A DNA stretch of 55,044 nucleotides from assembly GCA_023667395.1 (NCBI GenBank), contig JAMPAC010000008.1, positions 1 through 55,044 on the forward strand, read 5' to 3'. Below are positions 24,872 to 32,975 of this stretch, piece by piece. Each line of letters begins with the position of its first letter. The first letter of the stretch is position 1. The DNA comes from Blautia sp. (GTDB taxonomy: Bacteria; Bacillota; Clostridia; Lachnospirales; Lachnospiraceae). The notes beneath the pieces were generated by a model. The model worked only from the letters and a program-made list of their open reading frames with translations, made no database searches and was not told the origin of the DNA. The position numbers and the translations under genes are program-made.

Positions 24872-24920
24872 ATAGGGTTACCTTGATATACTATACCCTA
24901 TTATCAAAAAAAAGTGTCAA
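24872..24920 (-). promoter_or_regulatory. hicBA promoter region with inverted repeat
   Basis: ATAGGGT (24872-24878) and ACCCTAT (24895-24901) form an inverted repeat. On the minus strand TTGACA is at 24915-24920 and the best -10 (TATAGT, 24890-24895) is 19 bases away, so the promoter assignment is less firm than others here. Confidence 0.4.
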
Positions 24921-24976
24921 TCTTATTTCGAAAATGTTATCACGTCCCGTAACAGTTCAGACAGGGCGCTGAACTG

Positions 24977-26338
24977 TTACCACGTCCCGCCCTGCTCCGC
25001 AGGCAGCTTCCCGGCCACGACGAGCCAGCTGGCAACCAGGATCACATCGGCTCCCAGCCAGGCGGAAACTTCTGCGTAAAAGATGCCGGTTTCGCCCATG
25101 ACAAGGGGCAGCAGGAGCGCTGTGCCTGTCCGCATGATGAATTCCGCGATGCCGGAGGCCATGGGCAGCAGGGTGTTGCCCAGCCCCTGGAGCCCGGCGC
25201 GGGTCACATGCAGGATATAGAGGATGGGCAGGCAGACGCTCATGACAGCCAGATAAAAGTAGGCGATCTGTAGAGTCTGCGCCGTTTCCTCCGGCGTGCC
25301 GGAGATGAACCAGCTTAAGATCGCCCTGCCGAACAGCAGCATGACTGCGGCGATCGCCACCGACGTGACGACTGCAATCACCAGGGCGGAGCGCATCCCC
25401 TGACGGATGCGTTTCGTTTTTCCCGCACCCAGATTCTGCCCCACATAGGTGATCATGGCGTAGCCGTAGGAGGTGGCGGCAATCTCCAAAATGCCGTAGA
25501 GCTTGTTGCTGGCGGTAAAGCCCGCGATAAAGAGCACGCCGAAACCGTTGACAACAAACTGCACGATCATGCCGCCTATGGCGATGATGCAGTTCTGGAA
25601 CGCCATGGGGAAGCCCAGAGCCATCAGCTTTCCGCCCAGGCGGCCATCCATCCGAAAATCGGAAGCCGCCATCTGCAGGATCTCAATCCGGCGGATATGG
25701 TAAAGGCAGAACAGACCCGATACAAGCTGGGCAATCAGCGTGGCGGAAGCCGCCCCCGCAATGCCCCAGTGAAAGACCAATACAAACAGCAGATCCAGCC
25801 CGATATTGGTAAAGGAAGCGACCACCATGGCATGCAGGGGCGTCTGGCCGTCGCCCAGGGAGCGCAGGACGCTGGCAAAGAAGTTGTACGCCATGACAAT
25901 GGGCAGTCCCAGGAACATGATGCGCAGGTACAGCAGCGCGTTTCCCATGATATCATCGGGAGTCTGCAGCAGCGTCAGCACGGGGCGGGCGGTCAGCTGC
26001 CCTATGACCACAAGCGCCAGGGAGGAGAGCAGGGCAAGGATGCCGGAATTGCCGATGACTTTCCGCAGGCTGTCATATTTCTCCGCGCCGAATTCCTGGG
26101 CCATGCGGATGGCGAACCCCTGCGCAAATCCCTGCACGATGCCCAGCATCATCCAGTTCATCCAGTCCGAAGCGCCCAGCGCCGCAAGCGCGCCCACGCC
26201 CAGGTATTTTCCCACCACCATGGTGTCTACGACGGTATATAACTGTTGAAAGACGTTGCCCGCCATCAGGGGCAGCGCAAAAGTCAGGATCAATTTTCCG
26301 GGATTTCCCTGGGTCATGGTTTTGATGCGTGCGCTCAT
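24977..26338 (-). CDS. MATE family efflux transporter (second copy)
   Basis: A protein of about 453 residues with twelve hydrophobic segments. MATE signs include LILTFALPLMAGNVFQQLYTVVD near the N-terminus, GALAALGASDWMNWM and a second-half FPMAFQN segment. It is not close to the MATE protein at 4508. The frame opens with TTG at 26350, but GGAG seven bases before ATG 26338 fixes the start there. No regulator gene is adjacent. It has its own promoter and appears to be a single-gene unit. Substrate unknown. Confidence 0.9.
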   Translation of the reverse strand: MSARIKTMTQGNPGKLILTFALPLMAGNVFQQLYTVVDTMVVGKYLGVGALAALGASDWMNWMMLGIVQGFAQGFAIRMAQEFGAEKYDSLRKVIGNSGILALLSSLALVVIGQLTARPVLTLLQTPDDIMGNALLYLRIMFLGLPIVMAYNFFASVLRSLGDGQTPLHAMVVASFTNIGLDLLFVLVFHWGIAGAASATLIAQLVSGLFCLYHIRRIEILQMAASDFRMDGRLGGKLMALGFPMAFQNCIIAIGGMIVQFVVNGFGVLFIAGFTASNKLYGILEIAATSYGYAMITYVGQNLGAGKTKRIRQGMRSALVIAVVTSVAIAAVMLLFGRAILSWFISGTPEETAQTLQIAYFYLAVMSVCLPILYILHVTRAGLQGLGNTLLPMASGIAEFIMRTGTALLLPLVMGETGIFYAEVSAWLGADVILVASWLVVAGKLPAEQGGTW

Positions 26339-26390
26339 ATGTTTCTCCAAGGCCTCTAAAGGTGTTTTAAAAAATAGGTGTCATATGCGT

Positions 26391-26419
26391 ATTATAGTAT
26401 ATTTCTTTCGATACCACAA
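26391..26419 (-). promoter_or_regulatory. Promoter of the second MATE gene
   Basis: On the minus strand TTGTGG (26414-26419), 17 bases, TATAAT (26391-26396). Confidence 0.5.
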
Positions 26420-26458
26420 TGCATAATTCCTGAAAGAACCTGTACGGCATTGACGGGG

Positions 26459-27040
26459 CTAATCGGCATTTTCCTGAAAATACAAGCTTCCCCTGTTTTC
26501 GATCACTCGCAGGGTCTCCTCCAGCGTCTTAACCCCTTCAAAATAAAATGCGCTCTCTTCTCCAATGATATCCAGAAACGAATCAGTGAAAGCAGGATAT
26601 ACATCGGCCATGGCAGTCAATTCATCCCGCCATTCCACTATGATGGCAAGCTGTTCTTCGTCCATATCCTCCTTTTTCTGCTGTTCCCACTGAAACTCTT
26701 CCTCCAGCTCCTGCTTGCATGTGGGAATTCCACTGGCCTGATAAAACAGTCCGGATCGCTCCCTGGGATCCAGTTCTCCCGCAAAAAAAAGTTCCAGAAA
26801 GGTCCATGCGCCTTCCTTGTCAGACGCATTGGCGGGAATGGCATATAAGCCATTGACCGGAGACAGCAATGCTTTTGGCACTGCGTCCAGGGTGGGATAT
26901 CCTATGGGAATCAGTCCGTCCTCTCCCGTCTCTCTTTTCTGTCCTGTAAAAACAGCCAGGCTGATTCCTGCAGCGATCACTATAACAAATCCCGCCATTC
27001 CCAGGGCAATTCTCCGAAATCCCGGTTCCTCATTTTTCAT
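26459..27040 (-). CDS. Truncated, membrane-anchored solute-binding protein
   Basis: A 193-residue protein: a short cytoplasmic start, one membrane segment (ALGMAGFVIVIAAGISLAVF), then a domain matching only the C-terminal third of extracellular solute-binding proteins (IGYPTLDAVPKALLSPVNGL; ASDKEGAWTFLELFF; final VIENRGSLYFQEN). No lipobox cysteine is visible. The N-terminal lobe and hinge are missing, so it cannot bind ligand as a normal SBP. It is either an internally deleted remnant or a repurposed anchor. The reading frame is clean, with GGAGG before the ATG and an extended -10 (TGCTATAAT) upstream, so it may be expressed. Confidence 0.65.
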   Translation of the reverse strand: MKNEEPGFRRIALGMAGFVIVIAAGISLAVFTGQKRETGEDGLIPIGYPTLDAVPKALLSPVNGLYAIPANASDKEGAWTFLELFFAGELDPRERSGLFYQASGIPTCKQELEEEFQWEQQKKEDMDEEQLAIIVEWRDELTAMADVYPAFTDSFLDIIGEESAFYFEGVKTLEETLRVIENRGSLYFQENAD

Positions 27041-27463
27041 TTTCCGCCCTCCTGCTGCAATATTTATGGCTGATACCTCTTACAGCCAGTAAGGATATGA
27101 TCATCTCCATATGATATTATAGCACCGCTCCCCGGTTCCTGAAAACAGGGACTGTCATGAATTTATTTGAAAATGTCAGCAGATCATTCCTATCCACTAT
27201 CCTGTTGTTTGCCAACGGATAAGCCTCCGATGCCTGATTACAGGTTGAGAACCGCCTACACCATTATTGGACGACGCTTTCCGGGAAGACAGGTTCCCGG
27301 CGAATACATTTGGGCGGTTTTATGAAACAACCCTGACAGGATAAACATACATATGGCAAAAATAATGAATATATATTATAATGAAATAAAACCACGGTAC
27401 GGAAGTGAATGAATTCAAACAATTGCAGACAGTTTCAGAGAAAGGAATCCAGGTACAAAGGAT
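27041..27463. other. Non-coding region with nested hairpins
   Basis: No credible gene in 423 bases. The left end holds the TATAAT box (27116-27121, minus strand) of the truncated solute-binding gene. At 27250-27319 an outer stem AACCGCC/GGCGGTT encloses an inner stem CCGGGAA/TTCCCGG and is followed by TTTAT. The right end, before the next gene, is AT-rich. Confidence 0.4.
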
Positions 27464-29482
27464 ATGATCAACAACATGGTAGTATGGGTAAGGGAATTTC
27501 TGGCCACGGTGGAATTTGAAAAATGGTATGGGGTGTTAATGGCGGTCGTCTCCTCCTTTGCGTCAGAGCTGCTTTTTGCCTGGGGAGATCCGACGGGAAA
27601 GAAGAAACGCGACGGCCGGACGCCTGAACAGCGGGGCGGCGTTGCGATGGGGATTTTGCGGGTAGTGATATATCTCCTGGCGTATGCCGTTTTCCTTGCG
27701 GTCAGTGTTCTCGCATATGTGATAACCCAGAATATAAGGCTCGGTACTTCCGGCGTCTGGAAAAACTTCCTGAAAATGATAGTGATATTCTGGAACGAGT
27801 ATAAAACGGCCATGATATTGGTCCCGGTTGTGGTCAAGATCCTCAACCTGGCCGACAGGGGGCGATCCCGGCTGTTCCGGTCTGTGGTCATCATTTTTTT
27901 GATACTGATCATGCTGTTTGCGCCTTCCGTGATCACTTATCCCAGGGGAAACAGGCTGATGATCGAGCCGCTGCTGCTGGAACAGCTGAAAGAGACGCCG
28001 TTTCCGTTCGTGACGAGATTTTATGTCGCGAGCCATTTTTGGGATACCTTTGGATATGATGCGCCTACTGACGGGTCGGATCAGACTGATCCGGGAAATG
28101 AGCCTCTGCCATCTGGAGAAACGGAAAATATGAGTTTTGATGAACTGATGGAGGCGGCTGTAATCTGCGGCGAAAGGAATGAAAAAGAATTACAAAAGAT
28201 CTATGTGGATGCAGCATATGCACTTTATCAAAACGGGCACTATGAGGACAGTTTTAATGTGGGGCTGATGTGGTATTATAAGGGAGAGTTTGAAGAATCG
28301 GCAGAATTTTACGTGAAAAGCGGGGAGGTGGATGAGAAAATGTCTCAACCTTGGAATGCCGTGTTATCCTATATGATGGCCTATAAAATAGACTGGAAGC
28401 CGGAATATGCGGAAAAGGCGATTGAAAATCATTATCAGTATGCGCAAAGCGTAGATACGGTATCACAAACATATATCAACAGAATTGCCCAACTCCTGAC
28501 CCACGCTCAAAGCCACTATGAGGGCGACATCCCGCATTTGGATGATTTTTGCGAAATGTATCCCGATAATCTGGCGATCCAAACAGTGAGGGTCATGCGG
28601 CATATCCAGGATGGGACATTTGACGAAAGTGACAGGGATATCATCACGGATCTGGATTCGCTGGAAAGAGTTGCATACTGTCCCAAGCTTGCATTGGTGG
28701 GTAAATATTATGATTGGTATTTTGAAAACGGGAGAGGACAGAATATCGATGAGCTATATGACCAATATCAGCAGGACAGTGAACTGTATGAGCCGGAGGA
28801 TATTCTCAATCTTGCATGGTTTTTGTATGTGAATGGAGAATACACAAAGGCATATAAACTGGCAACGGAAGCGGTAGCCGATGGCGCGGCGCTGAAAGAC
28901 GCGTATCCCCTGATCGCTGAGATATATCTGCAGGATGCCAGTGCGCTGCCTGCCCTGGATGGGGAAGAACTGGCGGTAGACCTGACGGAGGCGGTTGATG
29001 AGATAAGGCTCTGGTACAGTGAGGACAATCTGCTCCGGTTTCAAATGGTCACATTACTGCTTTCCAACAGGATCGGGCTGGAACTGGATCTGAGTCAGGT
29101 CATAAGCCAGGCAAGGGAATTGTTTGACGGCGATACCTTTACGGAAGGACTGATTCAGGCAACGCTGGATTATGAGGACGGCAGGTATGCAGACTGCGTG
29201 GAAAAGTGTGACCGGATCCTGGATATTGAAGTTTCCGGCGGCGATCTGCACAAAGCGCTGTTCCTGCAGACTGACGCCCTGATCGAAATGGCAAGGGCAA
29301 CCGATGACCAGGAAGAGAGGATACAGTTTTTGACCAAGGCGGAAGATGCGATGAAAATGGTTCAGATGGACGTCGAGGATGATTATATCGAGTGCCTGAA
29401 CAGGCTGTCTGCCATCTATAGCGATATGCCGGACCGGGAAGCGGAACGCATGGAGGTTAACGATATATTGCAGGCATTCTGA
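27464..29482 (+). CDS. Membrane protein with tetratricopeptide-like repeats
   Basis: A 672-residue protein of no family I can name. About four hydrophobic segments lie between residues 15 and 160 (LLAYAVFLAVSVLAYVI; MILVPVVVKIL; SVVIIFLILIMLFAPSVI). A soluble part follows with TPR-like helices (AAYALYQNGHYEDSFNVGLMWYYKGEFEESAEFY; LATEAVADGAALKDAYPLIAEIYLQ) and acidic stretches. The orientation suggests a large repeat domain, probably outside the membrane since it follows an even number of segments, but topology is uncertain. The binding site AAAGGA is very close to the ATG at 27464; the in-frame ATG at 27476 is a possible alternative. Confidence 0.7.
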   Translation: MINNMVVWVREFLATVEFEKWYGVLMAVVSSFASELLFAWGDPTGKKKRDGRTPEQRGGVAMGILRVVIYLLAYAVFLAVSVLAYVITQNIRLGTSGVWKNFLKMIVIFWNEYKTAMILVPVVVKILNLADRGRSRLFRSVVIIFLILIMLFAPSVITYPRGNRLMIEPLLLEQLKETPFPFVTRFYVASHFWDTFGYDAPTDGSDQTDPGNEPLPSGETENMSFDELMEAAVICGERNEKELQKIYVDAAYALYQNGHYEDSFNVGLMWYYKGEFEESAEFYVKSGEVDEKMSQPWNAVLSYMMAYKIDWKPEYAEKAIENHYQYAQSVDTVSQTYINRIAQLLTHAQSHYEGDIPHLDDFCEMYPDNLAIQTVRVMRHIQDGTFDESDRDIITDLDSLERVAYCPKLALVGKYYDWYFENGRGQNIDELYDQYQQDSELYEPEDILNLAWFLYVNGEYTKAYKLATEAVADGAALKDAYPLIAEIYLQDASALPALDGEELAVDLTEAVDEIRLWYSEDNLLRFQMVTLLLSNRIGLELDLSQVISQARELFDGDTFTEGLIQATLDYEDGRYADCVEKCDRILDIEVSGGDLHKALFLQTDALIEMARATDDQEERIQFLTKAEDAMKMVQMDVEDDYIECLNRLSAIYSDMPDREAERMEVNDILQAF

Positions 29483-29651
29483 TGTAACGTTCAGCCACAA
29501 TGTCTGGATGCATGTTTTCCACTTGCAGCCGAAAAAAACGCACGGCAAATAAACGGGGTTGCATCCGCCCCAAAATAGGAGTATGCTAATGACAGCGGCC
29601 TCGCATACACTTCCTGTTTGACACATTCATGTATACCGGATGGAGGGGAAA

Positions 29652-30206
29652 ATGGTTATAGAGGAGACAGAATATACATTGAAAGACGGAAGAAAGGCAG
29701 TCATTCGCAGCCCCAGGGAGGAGGATATTCAGGGGATGCTGGACTATCTCTATATTTCTGCGGGAGAAACAGAGTTTATTTTGCGGTATCCGGAAGAATG
29801 CACGAAATATACAGTGGAAAATGAGAAAGCTCTTATTGACAGGATGAATGATTCTTCAAACGAAGCAATGTTAGTCTGTATCGTAGAGGGCAGACTGGCG
29901 GGGAACTGTCAGATCAGCTGGAACGAAGGAATCAAAACGAGACATCGCGCAAGTGTCGCAATCGCGTTATTAAGTGAATTTTGGGGTCAGGGAATCGGGA
30001 CCAGATTTTTTGAAGAATTGATACATATAGCGGAAGAAAACGAAATCATGCAGCTGGAACTGGACTTTGTGGAAGGAAATACCCGCGCAAGGGCATTATA
30101 TGAGAAGATGGGATTCAGGATCACAGGGGTAAAGCCTGATGCGATCCGGTTGAAAGATGGAACTTTGCTGAATGAGTATTCTATGATCCGGAAGGTCTGT
30201 TTTTAG
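29652..30206 (+). CDS. GNAT family N-acetyltransferase
   Basis: A 184-residue acetyltransferase. The acetyl-CoA loop is in FWGQGIGTRFFEELI (R/QxxGxG/A motif). LELDFVEGNTRARALYEKMGF gives the usual C-terminal beta-bulge and the YEKMGF helix. It transfers acetyl from acetyl-CoA to an amine or peptide N-terminus; the substrate is unknown. GGAGGGG precedes the ATG at 29652, and the frame opening at 29640 has no binding site of its own. The following orphan gene on the same strand is 53 bases away. Confidence 0.9.
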   Translation: MVIEETEYTLKDGRKAVIRSPREEDIQGMLDYLYISAGETEFILRYPEECTKYTVENEKALIDRMNDSSNEAMLVCIVEGRLAGNCQISWNEGIKTRHRASVAIALLSEFWGQGIGTRFFEELIHIAEENEIMQLELDFVEGNTRARALYEKMGFRITGVKPDAIRLKDGTLLNEYSMIRKVCF

Positions 30207-30259
30207 TGTTGCACTGCATGAAACGGTTACGGTTTTTTGGATGAGTGGAGGGATACGTT

Positions 30260-31051
30260 ATGGAAATATTATATGTCAGGGGATGCCCGTATGAAGACAA
30301 TGAAGGGGAAGTCCTCAATCTGCACGTCAGGCTTGAAGAGGGTGAAACACTTGCGGAAGGTGGAAATATCCGAATTGAAATGATGGATGATTCCGTGATT
30401 GAAAGAGAGATCAAGATCATCAATCCCAAGTGGGCGGGAGACTATGCGCCTGTTTCCAAAGAGGCAAAACAGTGGAAGCAGTCGGGGGAAACTTTAAAAG
30501 AAATCAAAGGGCCCGGCGAATGGGATGTGGTGGTCATGAACGTCCCGTATCATGAGGTGAAAACTCCGGAGGAGATACGGCAGAGAGCCGCCATGGACGA
30601 TTTTATGGCGGAAATGGACGGCAAGGTCTGCATATCGCCTTTCAGGGAGATCGAATGCGGCGGGGAGAGCATTTATGATCATGTGAAAGAGGGATATTCC
30701 GTACCGGACAAGGTGATAGCGTATCTACAGACGAAAGAACTTCTGACAATGAGCCTGGGACTGTACGAGCATCCTTTTAAGCCGGGAAAGGATTTGACAG
30801 GACCGTACTGGTATACGGACGGGCATTATTTCTGGGACAGGGATACCTGGAAATATGTCCTGAAATACCATGTGACGCTGCCGCAGGAATTTATCGATCA
30901 TGTGATGTCGGACGCAGGCACGGCGTTCCTGAAAGAGCAGACCGGGAAAGACGATTCATGGGCGGCCAGAGTCCGGGAATGGAAAGGGCAGGAAAACACG
31001 TTATGCCTTTTGCCGGAGGACGCGGGAAATCTGGAATTGGAGGACTTTTGA
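30260..31051 (+). CDS. Unidentified protein sharing a C-terminal motif with the 17772 gene
   Basis: A 263-residue soluble protein with no recognisable family. The N-terminal half is acidic and includes VRGCPYEDNEGEVLNL. The C-terminal half has DGHYFWDRDTWKYVLKYHVTLPQEFIDHVM, similar in pattern to the end of the protein at 17772-18371: an aromatic stretch, then K/QYxxxxPQEFxDxVM. The rest of the two proteins differs. GGAGGG lies seven bases before the ATG at 30260. Function unknown. Confidence 0.7.
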   Translation: MEILYVRGCPYEDNEGEVLNLHVRLEEGETLAEGGNIRIEMMDDSVIEREIKIINPKWAGDYAPVSKEAKQWKQSGETLKEIKGPGEWDVVVMNVPYHEVKTPEEIRQRAAMDDFMAEMDGKVCISPFREIECGGESIYDHVKEGYSVPDKVIAYLQTKELLTMSLGLYEHPFKPGKDLTGPYWYTDGHYFWDRDTWKYVLKYHVTLPQEFIDHVMSDAGTAFLKEQTGKDDSWAARVREWKGQENTLCLLPEDAGNLELEDF

Positions 31052-31127
31052 TAGAGGTTGCTCTTTTGTTCGGTGTAAAAATGTGATTACATTTCAATTT
31101 ATCGTCGTAATTTTTGCTGACTCGTGC

Positions 31128-31144
31128 TATAATACAATTGTATT
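31128..31144 (+). promoter_or_regulatory. Extended -10 promoter and palindrome before the DUF4143 gene
   Basis: TGCTATAAT gives an extended -10 (TATAAT 31128-31133) with a weak -35. It overlaps the perfect palindrome AATACAATTGTATT (31131-31144), placed where a repressor would block transcription start. Confidence 0.5.
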
Positions 31145-31163
31145 ATTCTTTGGAGGCGCGTAT

Positions 31164-32492
31164 ATGTACCGAATTGCGATGGAAAAACTGAATCAATGGA
31201 AAGAGGGCAAACGCCGCAAGCCGATGATCATTGAAGGCGCAAGGCAGGTCGGCAAGACCTGGCTGATGAAAGAGTTTGGCAGGCAGGCGTATGCGGATAC
31301 CATATATATTAACTTTGACTCCAATTCCAGAATGGCGGCGTTGTTTGCATCCGATCTGGATACAGACCGTTTGATCATGGGGTTGGAACTGTATGCAGGC
31401 AGAAAAATAAACCCCGACAATACGCTGCTTATTTTTGACGAGGTGCAGGAAGTCCCGAGGGCATTGGTGTCGCTCAAATATTTTTATGAAAATGCCCCTC
31501 AGTATCACATCGTCTGCGCCGGTTCTCTTTTGGGAATCGCCCTGCATGAGGGTACTTCTTTTCCGGTAGGTAAAGTTGACTTTTTAAAGCTTTATCCCCT
31601 GTCTTTCAGGGAATTTCTGATGGCTGTCGGGCAGGAACGCTTTGCCGGACTGCTGGACAAACAGGATTTCGATATGGTCACACGCTTTAAGCAGACTTAT
31701 ATGGATGCTTTGAAACAATATTATTTCATCGGCGGCATGCCGGAAGCGGTACAGAATTTTATTGAGGACAGGGATTTCAACGAAGTACGCGAAATTCAAA
31801 AGCGCATTCTTGCCGCCTATGAGCAGGACTTTTCCAAACATGCTCCCAATGAGATCGTGCCGAAAATCCGTATGATTTGGAACAGTATCCCCTCCCAGCT
31901 TGCAAAAGAAAACAAAAAGTTTATCTATGGTCTTATTCGTGAAGGCGCCCGGGCCAGGGAATATGAAACAGCTATCCTGTGGCTGACGGACTGCGGATTG
32001 GTTCACAAAGTCAGTCGTGTCAATGCAGCGGGTATTCCGCTAAAAGCTTATGAAGACCTGAAAGCGTTCAAGCTGTTTGTACTTGATGTAGGCCTGCTCG
32101 GATGCATGACAGGACTGCGCCAGCGAACACTCCTTGACGGCAATGATCTGTTTATGGAATTCAAAGGCGCTCTGACAGAGCAGTATGTCTGCCAGCAACT
32201 TAAAACGATCGACGACCTGGGCGTTTATTATTACACTAATGACAGAGGATCCTGTGAAGTGGATTTTGTGGTGGATACGGGCGAGACGGTCGTTCCGGTT
32301 GAAGTGAAGGCTGAAGTCAACCTGAAGGCAAAGAGCCTGAAAACATATCGGGAGAAATATTCGCCTGAGATATCTGTCCGTGTTTCCATGGCTGACTATA
32401 AAAGAGGGGACTGGCTTGTCAATCTGCCATTGTATGCGATTGAAAAGTTATCATGCCTGGACAGTATCAATCTTTTGCCGCCACTATCGTAA
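31164..32492 (+). CDS. AAA ATPase with DUF4143 domain
   Basis: A 442-residue protein of the AAA_14/DUF4143 family. Walker A is GARQVGKT (about residues 21-28) and Walker B is LLIFDEVQ. The C-terminal DUF4143 part has the nuclease-like pattern EVDFVV followed by VPVEVKA. The family is common and often variable in copy between strains; its role is unclear. The start at 31164 follows GGAGG seven bases upstream; the longer frame from 31083 lies over the promoter. It is monocistronic and is followed by a long hairpin-rich non-coding stretch. Confidence 0.9.
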   Translation: MYRIAMEKLNQWKEGKRRKPMIIEGARQVGKTWLMKEFGRQAYADTIYINFDSNSRMAALFASDLDTDRLIMGLELYAGRKINPDNTLLIFDEVQEVPRALVSLKYFYENAPQYHIVCAGSLLGIALHEGTSFPVGKVDFLKLYPLSFREFLMAVGQERFAGLLDKQDFDMVTRFKQTYMDALKQYYFIGGMPEAVQNFIEDRDFNEVREIQKRILAAYEQDFSKHAPNEIVPKIRMIWNSIPSQLAKENKKFIYGLIREGARAREYETAILWLTDCGLVHKVSRVNAAGIPLKAYEDLKAFKLFVLDVGLLGCMTGLRQRTLLDGNDLFMEFKGALTEQYVCQQLKTIDDLGVYYYTNDRGSCEVDFVVDTGETVVPVEVKAEVNLKAKSLKTYREKYSPEISVRVSMADYKRGDWLVNLPLYAIEKLSCLDSINLLPPLS

Positions 32493-32880
32493 ATTCCTCC
32501 GGAATCCTTTCATGCGTCCATGCTGGATGCTTGTCGAATCTTTTCTGGTTCTTTCAGCCGGGGTTCCGGGTTTTTGACCCAGAATTCATAAAGCGGAATA
32601 TTCCCATGCCTTTTTGTTTTGTGCGCGGTAGTTTTCCGGTTTTGCCGTTTGTTTCAACAGTTCGGCTCCGATGGTGTCTGAACTACCATTGGATAGAAAG
32701 TCTTCTCACACTTCCCGTCATGCCGCCTCCGGCGGCACAAATAATCGGTGCAAGTCTGGAAGAACGCCTGCCTTTGGCGTTCTTCTAACTGCTTTAGCGG
32801 TTTGTGCATAGGTTCCGCAAATCGGAACCGTAGATTTTCTTAGTCAGTGTACTTTGCTGACTTAGAAAATCTTTGCACAC
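32493..32880. ncRNA. Candidate structured non-coding RNA or palindromic element
   Basis: About 390 bases with no convincing gene but many consecutive stems: GCGTCCA/TGGATGC near 32513; a possible H-type pseudoknot (AGTTC 32659-32663 with GAACT 32680-32684; ATGGT 32671-32675 with ACCAT 32685-32689); TGCCGCC/GGCGGCA 32721-32737; AGAACGCC/GGCGTTCT 32761-32783; AACTGC/GCGGTT 32787-32802. At the right end a stem TGTGCA/TGCACA (32803-32808/32874-32879) encloses GGTTCCG/CGGAACC (32811-32829) and a 16-pair hairpin with one mismatch (32832-32872), a three-way junction. The strand is undecided. It could also be the remnant of a mobile element end. Confidence 0.45.
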
Positions 32881-32887
32881 TATTCCC

Positions 32888-32915
32888 TTGACACTTCCCC
32901 AAATGAGGGTACAAT
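32888..32915 (+). promoter_or_regulatory. Promoter of the SGNH hydrolase gene
   Basis: TTGACA (32888-32893), 16 bases, TACAAT (32910-32915), directly after the hairpin-rich region. Confidence 0.6.
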
Positions 32916-32975
32916 AGAATGAGTAGCTTTTGGTGAGAGAAGCAGCGGAGGAAAACTGTCATTCCGGAACGGAGG

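Noticed and set aside
32453-32788. 111-codon frame over the hairpin-rich region
   Set aside because: It overlaps the end of the DUF4143 gene, has no binding site and covers stems that better explain the sequence.
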